From JAHBNG01 sp039028975 (GTDB taxonomy: Bacteria > Chloroflexota > Anaerolineae > Caldilineales > Caldilineaceae): a stretch of DNA of 55,248 nucleotides. The DNA is taken from positions 1-55,248 of the forward strand of contig JBCCHB010000113.1 in the NCBI GenBank assembly GCA_039028975.1, written 5' to 3'. Positions 42,760-50,871 of the stretch are shown in pieces; the stretch's first letter is position 1, and each line of letters begins with the position of its first letter. The notes beneath the pieces were generated by a model that made no database searches, was not told the origin of the DNA, and worked only from the letters and a program-made list of their open reading frames with translations. A program made the position numbers and the translations under genes.

Positions 42760-43599
42760 ATGCGACCTTATATCGATTGTCATAACCACATTGGTCACAC
42801 CATCAATCGTCGGCCAGCTGTGGGTCAGACAACGGCTATGTGCCTTGCTCGTTTCTCGCAGACCAGCATCTATGCATCCATCGCATTTCCGACTGCCACG
42901 GGCAGCCCCATAATCCGAGGGCTGGAAGATATCCGCGATCAGAATCGAGTGATCGCCCGGGCATGCAAGGCGTTTCCCGAGCGCTTTCCCATCGGCTTGG
43001 CCCTGGCCGAATCCCGACTGGGCCACTTGGCCGTGGATGAAGTGGAATGGGCCATGAGTGAGTTGGGGTTGGTCGGCTTTGTGACCCACCCCCCGGAGCG
43101 GGAGGTCTGTATTCCCTTTGTAGAATTGATTGCCTCTCGGGGTGGGCTATGCAATGTACATATGCACGACGCACTCATGGGCAACATCGCCCGGGCCTAT
43201 CCTGGAGCGACTTTCATTGTACACGCCAGCACCTATGCCATCGAAAACTTCGGGGAGTTGGACAATGTCTGGTTCGAGATCGTACAGTATCCTGACGGCC
43301 AGGGCACCACATGGGACTTCAACGGCATGGTCAACAAAGTGGGGCGGGAGCGTCTGATCTTCGGCGCGGACCTGCCATACTACGACTATCGGGTTCTGCA
43401 GCACACAATCGAAGAGGCTGACATCGATGACGACTTGAAGGAGCGCATTGCCTACAAGAATATCATCCCCCTGATCCATAAATACAATCCTGGCTGGCAT
43501 CTACCAGACACACCCATCACGTCGCCGGGCAGCTATGATCCACAAGCGCTATGGGCTGTCAATCCAAAGAATCCGGTACGGTTGGCTGCGAATGTGTAG
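42760..43599 (+). CDS. Amidohydrolase-2 family metal-dependent hydrolase
   Basis: TIM-barrel hydrolase or decarboxylase of 279 residues. The metal ligands HxH appear in IDCHNHIG (H8, H10), further His in NVHMHD and FIVHAS, and the late Asp in FGADLPYYD. CAGGAGAAC precedes the ATG. Related proteins act as lactonases or decarboxylases in sugar and aromatic catabolism, so here it may open a sugar lactone made by the neighbouring Gfo/Idh enzyme; this is inference. Confidence 0.85.
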   Translation: MRPYIDCHNHIGHTINRRPAVGQTTAMCLARFSQTSIYASIAFPTATGSPIIRGLEDIRDQNRVIARACKAFPERFPIGLALAESRLGHLAVDEVEWAMSELGLVGFVTHPPEREVCIPFVELIASRGGLCNVHMHDALMGNIARAYPGATFIVHASTYAIENFGELDNVWFEIVQYPDGQGTTWDFNGMVNKVGRERLIFGADLPYYDYRVLQHTIEEADIDDDLKERIAYKNIIPLIHKYNPGWHLPDTPITSPGSYDPQALWAVNPKNPVRLAANV

Positions 43600-43641
43600 A
43601 GGAAAGATCGGAGAGTTGTTGAGTGAATCGATAAAGTAATC

Positions 43642-44685
43642 ATGACAAAAAAGTGTTTTGCTCTGTTTGGCGGTACAGGTGCCATCGGTACGCATTTGAC
43701 CCAAGTGGCGCTTCAGTTGGGGCATATGGTCGTCTCTTACCAACGCAAACGCGAATTGCCCAGTGAGCTACAAAATCACCCGAATGTTCGGGTCGTTAGA
43801 GGGGTCGATATTACTGATGCGCAAGGTGTTGCAGAAGCGCTGGCAATCCACCAGGGCAGTATCGATGTACTCTGGAATCTCGCGGCACCGTTGTCTGTCG
43901 AGACGCAAAACGATCCGGCCCATGCGGAACAGGTGACCGTCGGTGGAATGCGCAACATTCTGAACGCGCTGGCGACTACCCCCAGGAAACCAGTGGTCTG
44001 TTTTTCCGATTCGGTCGGCAGTTATGGTGCGACAGCCCCGCGTCAAAGTGCTGATGTTCAATGGCTTATTGACAATCCAACGCAAGATCCAGGTAGCAAC
44101 TATGGGATACAAAAACGGGCCATTCGAGATCTGCTGGCCGAGGCAACGGAAATCGATACGCGCTTTCTCGTGATTCCAGGCGTTCTTCATGCCTCGCCAA
44201 CCTGGGGGGCAGGGACAACAGAGTATGTGCTGGATGCCATCAAAGAAGTTGTGGAGACTGGCTCATTTGAATGTCCGATCCCAGCAAACAGTGCATTACC
44301 TATGATTCATCTAGATGATTTGGTAGACGCAATGATCCGCCTGTCAGTAGCAGAGACAGTAGCAGTTACTCAGGGTGGATTTACCCTTCAGGGGTTCAGC
44401 TTTACGCCAGCACAACTGAAGGATGAATTGTGTCGGCAGTTGGGAGAGGATGGGGTAGAGTGGGTGTATGGAAGCGAGTTGACTGATGCGAATAAGTCGC
44501 CAGCCCTGGCCAAGGCAGCAAGAACGCAACGCCAGACGATGACGCAATTTGCAACAATCTGGCCAGAGAGCCTAGAGGTTGAAACCATCGCGCATGAATT
44601 GGGATGGCGCGCAAAACGAGATTTCGCAGACACGATTGCGGAAATTGTGGCAGCAAGAAAGCTTACCCTTTTAACCTCAAATTAA
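43642..44685 (+). CDS. NAD-dependent epimerase/dehydratase
   Basis: Extended SDR of 347 residues with the Rossmann motif GGTGAIGTHL, the catalytic region CFSDSVGSYG and the active Tyr/Lys in NYGIQK. The general shape resembles UDP-sugar epimerases and NAD-epimerase-type threonine dehydrogenases; substrate not assignable. Its 3' end overlaps the convergent MFS gene by 23 bp. Confidence 0.85.
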   Translation: MTKKCFALFGGTGAIGTHLTQVALQLGHMVVSYQRKRELPSELQNHPNVRVVRGVDITDAQGVAEALAIHQGSIDVLWNLAAPLSVETQNDPAHAEQVTVGGMRNILNALATTPRKPVVCFSDSVGSYGATAPRQSADVQWLIDNPTQDPGSNYGIQKRAIRDLLAEATEIDTRFLVIPGVLHASPTWGAGTTEYVLDAIKEVVETGSFECPIPANSALPMIHLDDLVDAMIRLSVAETVAVTQGGFTLQGFSFTPAQLKDELCRQLGEDGVEWVYGSELTDANKSPALAKAARTQRQTMTQFATIWPESLEVETIAHELGWRAKRDFADTIAEIVAARKLTLLTSN

Positions 44686-46051
44686 CCAGTATGCCCAGGG
44701 TCGCAATGCCAGCCACAAACCCAAAGCCCAGGTGATAAGCTTGGATAGGCAATCCAGATTGATCCAGGCCAAACTGTAGAACAACACCGACTAAAGCTGC
44801 GCCATATGCATTGCCGCTCGCGCTAACCATGGTGTAAAGACCTGCGGCCTGCCCGAGCCGCTCTTGTGATATCTTGTTCAAGGAAGCTCGATGGAAGGGT
44901 GCCAGGGACAAGCCACCACCCAGGCCATGGCAAATCAGTGCAACGATCACCCAACCCTGGGGCACCGTTGCTGGCAAGCTGGCCAAGGCCGTAATGGCAC
45001 CAACCTGGAACGACATTCCCAAAATCACCGGGAAGCGGCTCCCCCATCGGTCGGCAAACTGGCCGCCGAGGCGGGTAGTCAACAGACTGGCCGCGCTGTG
45101 AATGGTCAGCATCATGCCGATGGTGGCGGCGTTCATAGCGCGGACATCAACCAAGTACAATGGCACCAAGAAAGACATACCAGCCATTGTAAATTTGCGC
45201 AATGCAGACCCAACCAAGGCCCGGCTAAAATTTTTATTGGCAAAGATATCTAGGGCAATCAATGGGATATTCTGTCGCTTCTCCCAAGCCAGAAAGCCAG
45301 TCAGCACCCCAATTGAAGCGACCAATAAGCGCCAATCCCGCAGTGGTGCTACGCCGGTAATAGGCAGACTGGAAGCATAAAAGACGATCACGGTTAAGGT
45401 GGCGGCCAGCAGTACCACACCACCCCAATCAAACTTCCCCAGAAAACCCCAGTCGATGCCGCTTTGCCGAAGTGACGGGATTTTCTGCCAGATCACCACC
45501 AAGGCCCCCAACCCAACCAGCAAACTGGCGATAAAAATTGAGCGCCAGCCAAAATACAGGATCAGGTAGCCGCCGAGAAACGGGCCACTCATGCTGGCAA
45601 ACGAGGCGATAGAGTTCCACGTTCCTAGCGCCTTGCCCCGCTGCTCTTCCGGGAATCGCTCCGAGATCATAGCGATGCCCAACGGCTGGGGAGCGGCTCC
45701 GCCTATCCCTTGAATGATGCGACCCAGAAACAAGAAACGCAGATCAGTGGCCAGCAGATTGATGATGGTTCCGATTAAGAAAAGAGCGATACCGGCCAAG
45801 AATACGCGCCGCTTACCCAGCCCATCCCCAAGACGTCCATACATGGGCATAAAGATCATCACCGGCAAGGCATAGGCGGTAAATAGCCAAGCCGTAACGT
45901 CGGTGCGGATGACGAACGAATCGCGGATTGTCGGGGCCGCAACCTGAAACATGGACATATTCAGAATGATCATCAACAACGGCATCATCAGCCCAATTAA
46001 AATGGCGCGATTAGCGGTGGCGTTTAGCGATTCTTTCCCTTCAGCTACCAA
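44663..46051 (-). CDS. Major facilitator superfamily transporter
   Basis: Proton-driven efflux or uptake carrier of about 462 residues with 12-14 hydrophobic helices. The MFS loop motif GRLGDGLGKRRVF follows helix 2 and GFLxWE-type central loops suggest the DHA2 drug-efflux group. The start is placed at the TTG 46051 because TTAGGAG lies 8 bp upstream and sequence before it is polar and unconserved; an ATG at 46129 is the alternative. It is transcribed opposite to its neighbours and converges on the epimerase gene. Confidence 0.85.
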   Translation of the reverse strand: MVAEGKESLNATANRAILIGLMMPLLMIILNMSMFQVAAPTIRDSFVIRTDVTAWLFTAYALPVMIFMPMYGRLGDGLGKRRVFLAGIALFLIGTIINLLATDLRFLFLGRIIQGIGGAAPQPLGIAMISERFPEEQRGKALGTWNSIASFASMSGPFLGGYLILYFGWRSIFIASLLVGLGALVVIWQKIPSLRQSGIDWGFLGKFDWGGVVLLAATLTVIVFYASSLPITGVAPLRDWRLLVASIGVLTGFLAWEKRQNIPLIALDIFANKNFSRALVGSALRKFTMAGMSFLVPLYLVDVRAMNAATIGMMLTIHSAASLLTTRLGGQFADRWGSRFPVILGMSFQVGAITALASLPATVPQGWVIVALICHGLGGGLSLAPFHRASLNKISQERLGQAAGLYTMVSASGNAYGAALVGVVLQFGLDQSGLPIQAYHLGFGFVAGIATLGILVNLRLKG

Positions 46052-46185
46052 GTTGGCTTCTCCTAAGATCGTATTACTTTTTTGCCTTCGCTGGAGGCTC
46101 CGTTCGGCGGCCCAAATGCAAACCGACAAAAGAAGGAGCCTCTGGCAGCAAAAGTGAAGTTGTTTCGTTCAACATCGACACAAAA

Positions 46186-46539
46186 TTGGCGATAATGGTT
46201 TGCAAGGGCCTATCCGAACAGCGGTTACTTGATGATTGGCATACCACACAGCCATTTCCCTGGAAATCATTCGATATCGTAAGTGGGGCATACAATGTCA
46301 GTCAGTTAAGTCGTACGCGTATCACGCGACTGCAACGCACGGCGAAGACTCTGGTTGGAAGGGCGGGAATCCAAGACACCGTGCATCGCAGTCTCCACTA
46401 CCTTAATGGCAGTCAGTGGGCATATACTTCGCCAGATTACACTAAGGAACGCGAATTTAATAAGACCAAACGAAAGATCTCTCGGGTACTCGAGATGACC
46501 GGATCGAAGTTTCAGGTTTTATTTGATCTTGATTCCTAA
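46186..46539 (+). CDS. Hypothetical protein, 117 residues
   Basis: A reading frame of 117 residues in the 670-bp gap between the MFS and aminotransferase genes. It is basic in the middle (SRTRITRLQRTAKTLVGR) and has aromatic clusters (WHTTQPFPWKSF, SQWAYTSPDY). I recognise no domain, signal peptide or membrane helix. No clear ribosome site precedes the ATG. It may be a real orphan gene or a decayed fragment. Confidence 0.3.
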   Translation: MAIMVCKGLSEQRLLDDWHTTQPFPWKSFDIVSGAYNVSQLSRTRITRLQRTAKTLVGRAGIQDTVHRSLHYLNGSQWAYTSPDYTKEREFNKTKRKISRVLEMTGSKFQVLFDLDS

Positions 46540-46581
46540 GTCAGTTTGACTGTACCAGAGAGAAGACCGATGCGGTGTAAG

Positions 46582-46657
46582 CCAGAAAGGTCTTGTCTTG
46601 ACTCTTGATCCATCCACTCAGAGAGATTCCGAGAAGGAAAGACAGAACTTCTTAGGC
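46582..46657 (-). repeat. Family-2 palindromic repeat, copy C (inverted)
   Basis: Reverse-complement orientation of the family: CCAGAAAGGTCTTGTCTTG at the left and GGAAAGACAGAACTTCTTAGG at the right, with the shared internal TCTTGATCCATCCACTCAGAG. It lies just upstream of the aminotransferase gene and may contain or sit next to its promoter. Confidence 0.65.
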
Positions 46658-46719
46658 CATATATAATTGTCGTTTGAGACCATCCGATTTAAATTTGACA
46701 AAGAAAAGAAGGAGCTACA

Positions 46720-48117
46720 ATGTCAGGATACCAATTTTCGCGCACACCCGTGGATACAGCCCCAGTTCAGACTGACTTTCGGCGGATCCAGACGCCGATC
46801 CCGGTACCGGAATCGCTACCGCTTCTGGCCGCGCTGGACCAGGTTGAATCGCGCGCCATGCATGGCCAGTTGCCGCTGATCTGGGATCGGGCTGAGGGCT
46901 TTCAAGTGCATGACGCTTGGGGCAATACTTGGATAGACTTTACCTCCACCATTATTTCTGCTAATGTGGGTCATGCCAATCCGCTCGTAGTGAAGGCATT
47001 GCAAGAGCAGTTGGATAAACCGCTTCTGCACACATACTCGTACGCCACCCAGATTCGGGCTGATTATCTGAACGCCCTAATCGATGCCACGCCGCCTCAA
47101 TTTGAGAAAGGGTTTCTGCTCTCTGCCGGAACCGAAGCAACTGAGTGCGCGCTCAAACTCATGCGGCTTCACGGTCAGCAGGCGGGCAAGCGGCAGCCAG
47201 GCATTATCACGTTTGAGGGCAACTGGCATGGCCGCACGTTGGGTGCGCAAATGATGAGCCACAACCCTGGACAAAAGGCATGGGTCGGCTATCACGATCC
47301 TTACATCTACCATCTGCCATTTCCTTACCCTTGGCACGCTGAGGCCGTGGGCGCTCCAAAAAAGTTCTTCCGCACCAGTATGTCATCGCTGCTTGAAAAA
47401 GAGCAGATCGATCCCAAGACCGACCTCTGCGGATTTATGTTGGAGACCTTCCAAGGGTGGGGCGCGCTCTTTTATCCGTCAGAATTTGTACAGGAGCTGA
47501 TGTGCTTCGCCCACGAGCATGGGCTGCTGGTCGCCTTTGACGAGATGCAGTCTGGCTTTGGGCGCACTGGAAAATTATTCGGCTACATGCACTACGACGT
47601 AGAGCCTGACCTGATCTGCTGTGGCAAAGGCGCGTCATCCAGCGTGCCGCTCTCCTTTGTGCTGGGCAGTCAGCCGGTCATGGATCTGCCCGATATCGGG
47701 TCCATGAGTTCCACCCATTCAGCCAATCCATTGGCCTGTGCCGCCGGGTTGGCCACACTTCAGGCCCTGCTTGAGGATGGCCTACTCGAAACATCGGTAC
47801 AATTAGGCGCACAATTTCAGGCGGGCTTGCAAGCGATCCAGGAACGCTTTCCGCGTCACATTTCCTACGTATTCGGTCACGGTATGGTCGCCGCACTCCA
47901 CTTTATCGATCCAGGCGAGCACGAGCCGGGATACGATCTAGGAACCCCATGCAGCCGTATATGCGAGGAGGCGCTGCGCCGTGGTCTGCTTCTGGTCCAC
48001 ACCGGGCGCGAGTCCATCAAGCTGGCTCCGCCGCTCGTCATTGATCCAGCCGCATTGGATGAGGGGATTGCTGTGCTAAGCGAAGCGATTGAGGCTGTTA
48101 TTTCTATGACCGAATAA
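46720..48117 (+). CDS. Class III PLP-dependent aminotransferase
   Basis: Fold-type I aminotransferase of 465 residues (ornithine/GABA aminotransferase type). It shows the cofactor-binding SAGTEATECALKL, the Asp of FDEMQSGFGRTG (D274) and the PLP Lys in CGKGASSSVPLS (K303). AGGAG lies 7 bp before the ATG. Substrate cannot be decided; in this locus it could act on an amino sugar, a 2-aminoethylsulfonate-type compound or a beta-amino acid. Confidence 0.92.
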   Translation: MSGYQFSRTPVDTAPVQTDFRRIQTPIPVPESLPLLAALDQVESRAMHGQLPLIWDRAEGFQVHDAWGNTWIDFTSTIISANVGHANPLVVKALQEQLDKPLLHTYSYATQIRADYLNALIDATPPQFEKGFLLSAGTEATECALKLMRLHGQQAGKRQPGIITFEGNWHGRTLGAQMMSHNPGQKAWVGYHDPYIYHLPFPYPWHAEAVGAPKKFFRTSMSSLLEKEQIDPKTDLCGFMLETFQGWGALFYPSEFVQELMCFAHEHGLLVAFDEMQSGFGRTGKLFGYMHYDVEPDLICCGKGASSSVPLSFVLGSQPVMDLPDIGSMSSTHSANPLACAAGLATLQALLEDGLLETSVQLGAQFQAGLQAIQERFPRHISYVFGHGMVAALHFIDPGEHEPGYDLGTPCSRICEEALRRGLLLVHTGRESIKLAPPLVIDPAALDEGIAVLSEAIEAVISMTE

Positions 48118-48221
48118 GCCGTGCTACGTAGACACAAAAGTCACCGCGTTACTCCAAAGGTAACAGTGTCACAGGTAACCTATCAAACACCAGTGCAACC
48201 TAACTCTTACCACAAAAAAGC

Positions 48222-48983
48222 TTAGATCAACAGATCGGCTCCATTAATGTCAATGGTTGCACCAGCAATGTAGGCAGATTCCTCGCTACAGAGAAAGGCC
48301 ACCAGGTTGGCCTCATCTTGGGCTGTACCCAAACGGCCTAGAGGAATTCCCTGCCGCTCGCTCTCCATATGCTCAGGAGTCGCCAATTCGCTGACCATCT
48401 CGGTATCCATACTGCCCGGAGCAACTGCGTTGACGTTGATGTTGTAGGGTGCTGCCTCGCGTGCTGTGTGGCGAGTTAGCCCTAGAATTGCGGCTTTGGC
48501 AGTGGTATAGTGTGCGCCGCCAAAGGTGCTTGTGCTGCGACCGGCCGACGAAGAGACATTGACAATCTTGCCACCGCGCTTGGCCTTCATGATGGGCAGC
48601 ACCACTTTGGTGCAGTTGAAGGCCCCCTTCACATTGATTGCCATCATCAAATCCCATTCCGCATCGTCAATTTCTTCCAAGGGGCTGGTAGTGCGCAAAA
48701 TGCCCGCATTGTTGATTAGGAAATCCACCGTGCCAAAGTGTTCAACAGCGCTCTGCGTCATCTGCTGCACTTGGCTCAGATCGCTAATATCAGCGACCAG
48801 AGCCAGCGCCTTCCCACCAGCCTTCGTAATTTCGTCTACGACCGCGTCGGCGCGAGCTTGAACCACATCATTCACAACGACCCCTGCACCGCCCGCAGCT
48901 AGGGTATGCGCAGTGGCACGCCCCATGCTGCGGCCTGCGCCCGTAACAATCGCGACCTTGTCTTCAAACCGTCTATTGTTCAT
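48222..48983 (-). CDS. Short-chain dehydrogenase/reductase
   Basis: Classical SDR of 253 residues: cofactor motif TGAGRSMGRA (14-23), NNAG, catalytic Ser in VSSSAGRS and the YTTAK motif, ending with GATIDINGADLLI. An ATG at 48983 with AGAGAGG upstream is chosen; the frame is open further upstream but that part is unrelated to SDRs. FabG-like alcohol or sugar dehydrogenase role; substrate unknown. It is on the opposite strand to the aminotransferase and converges on it. Confidence 0.9.
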   Translation of the reverse strand: MNNRRFEDKVAIVTGAGRSMGRATAHTLAAGGAGVVVNDVVQARADAVVDEITKAGGKALALVADISDLSQVQQMTQSAVEHFGTVDFLINNAGILRTTSPLEEIDDAEWDLMMAINVKGAFNCTKVVLPIMKAKRGGKIVNVSSSAGRSTSTFGGAHYTTAKAAILGLTRHTAREAAPYNINVNAVAPGSMDTEMVSELATPEHMESERQGIPLGRLGTAQDEANLVAFLCSEESAYIAGATIDINGADLLI

Positions 48984-49202
48984 CTCTTCTACCTCTCTGT
49001 TTATACGCGATAATTGGGTGCCGATTTTATCCCTATTCTTAAGCTCGGACCCAAATTCAATCTCTGACTGACCATGGGGCAGCGGCTTGTTGTTGCTCCA
49101 GTACCCGTCGTCAAACTGGTTCTTGATGAAGTCATCGGCCACCTTGGTACCCCATTCTTTGCAGATTTTTTTACCCGTGAGTTGATAGAGCTGATAGAGC
49201 AA
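48984..49202 (-). pseudogene. Remnant of another protein fused in frame upstream of the SDR
   Basis: The frame of the SDR continues upstream and reads LYQLYQLTGKKICKEWG then VADDFIKNQFDDGYWSN and more, a coherent helical sequence unlike an SDR N terminus. The ADDFIKNQFDDGYW part recalls alpha/alpha-barrel glycan enzymes, but I cannot name it. No start with a ribosome site is seen and the frame breaks near 49250. It is probably a 3' scrap of a lost gene whose stop was removed. Confidence 0.4.
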
Positions 49203-49275
49203 CGCTGCGCCTCAACCGGCAATATGCTTCAGACGCCTCAGGAAGATGAGTGGTGAGAAGGGCCAAGAGAAGTCC

Positions 49276-50348
49276 TCATGAACATGGTACGTCCAGCCAA
49301 CTATATTCCCACTTCCACGGCATCCTGGTCTTGCCAAGAATCATTTGAGCCAGCGCTGGGTATATACGCTCAGCCCGAACATCATTTGATAGCATGGCAA
49401 GGCAGCGTTTCTTGCCTTCTAAACAGATGATCATATTGCCCGTCCAGTCGTCGTGACCGCCCTTGAGCCATGCAGGTCCACTTGTGTCTTGAAACGTAAC
49501 CAATCCCAATCCAGCCGCCAGGCCAATCTTCGCATATTTCGGTTCAGTTTCGGTCATCAAGGTTAGGAACTGGTGCCGCGACAGGATCGGTTGCTGTGGA
49601 CAGACCAATTCGGTGCGTAAGGCCGGGCTGAGTCCACGGCCGCCCGTGATGCCGGTCCATAATCGAGCTTGATCAGCGATAGTTGTATCCATGGAGCCTG
49701 CGGCGCCGGCCCTACGCCGTTCAACATGTAATCTCACCGAACCATCAAGAGCATAACCATCCGCTACATTCGTTGCAAAGTCGGCTCGCCATGACATGCT
49801 CGTATTGATCATGCCGAAGCGGTCAAAGACGCGGGTTTGCATTTCCTTCCCAACATCTAGCCCAAGCCCCTGCTCAAGAATGAACTGTATGAGATTAAAG
49901 CCTTCACCAGAATAGCTATAGCGATGGCCCGGGTCGCTATGGAACCGCAGCCGTCGGTCCAGTTGGCAAACCCAGCGCCATGCATCAGAAGGACGCGCAG
50001 GGTTAGCGCCCGCCACCGCTTATCATCAGCCAGATCGATATACTTATCGTACTCAGGTAGGGGATAGGGTAGCAGGTCATCCAACGAAGTGTCCAGGCCA
50101 AGCCACCCGTCGTCAACAAGCTGTAATACCATATAGGCGAATGCTGTTTTCGTAAGCGAGGCACCATACATGATGGTGTCTGTTGTCAACGGAAGGTGTT
50201 GTTCTGCATTCCGCCAACCATAAGCCGCAAGATGCGCCAGCGTTCCAGCATGAATGATCGCTACCGCCAACCCCTGCACATCCTGACTTTGCATTAACCT
50301 CTGCACTTCTGCATCAATTTTTGTCGTATCGATTGTCATATTATGCAA
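49276..50348 (-). pseudogene. Beta-lactamase-family serine hydrolase with a frameshift
   Basis: Together two overlapping frames make one class C beta-lactamase-like protein (serine esterase/DD-peptidase group). The first frame (from 50348) has the SxxK motif GASLTK (S64, K67) and runs to LMHGAGFANWTD. The second continues with RRLRFHSDPGHRYSYSGEGFN (YSGEGFN holds the Tyr-x-Asn-type motif) and ends with a GGHDDWTGNM segment like the third active-site motif. The frame changes within about 49951-49967 (a GC-rich ACCGACGGCTGCGG stretch). All motifs are intact on either side, so the break is recent or a sequencing error. Confidence 0.75.
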
Positions 50349-50871
50349 GATCCTACGTATGTTTGACGAAGTTGCGCATTCTCACCCTATGATAGCTTTG
50401 CGTTCGTCGGGACCAGTCGTGCTGAGTGGATCGCTCCAGAGTGATTCATACTCTTCGAAGAAGTCTCCATCTTGGATTTGCAGCTTGTTATTCGCGGCTC
50501 GGTAGAAAGAAGAGGTATCCATTATTGGCGGGCATAAACAACCTAAAACACAACACGTGCAAAGCACACAATTCATGACAGGAGGCACTAGAACTATGCC
50601 CCTATATATCGCGAGAGTTCAGAAAGCATAAGTCTCTACCTATTGAAAATTTGTGCGTTTTGTTCGTTTGCACAGGGTCGGTTAATAAAGTAGAATTTCT
50701 ATATTCGTTAATGGTAAAGCGTGTTCTTCTAATTAGCAAACTAAAATTCAGATTGCACATCCCTTCATTAAAACAGATTATATTGTATATCTTGTCTGTC
50801 CCGATATTTATGCCCAAATGCATTCGACCATTCTTGTCTACTTCTTTGCCCGACAACTTTGAATCCCAGCA
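50349..50871. other. Intergenic region with a possible 46-codon reverse ORF
   Basis: About 520 bp. On the minus strand a 46-residue frame (50382-50522) reads SFYRAANNKLQIQDGDFFEE and ends KAIIG; it has no recognised family and no ribosome site. The right half is AT-rich and contains the leader of the LRR gene. No other feature supported. Confidence 0.3.
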
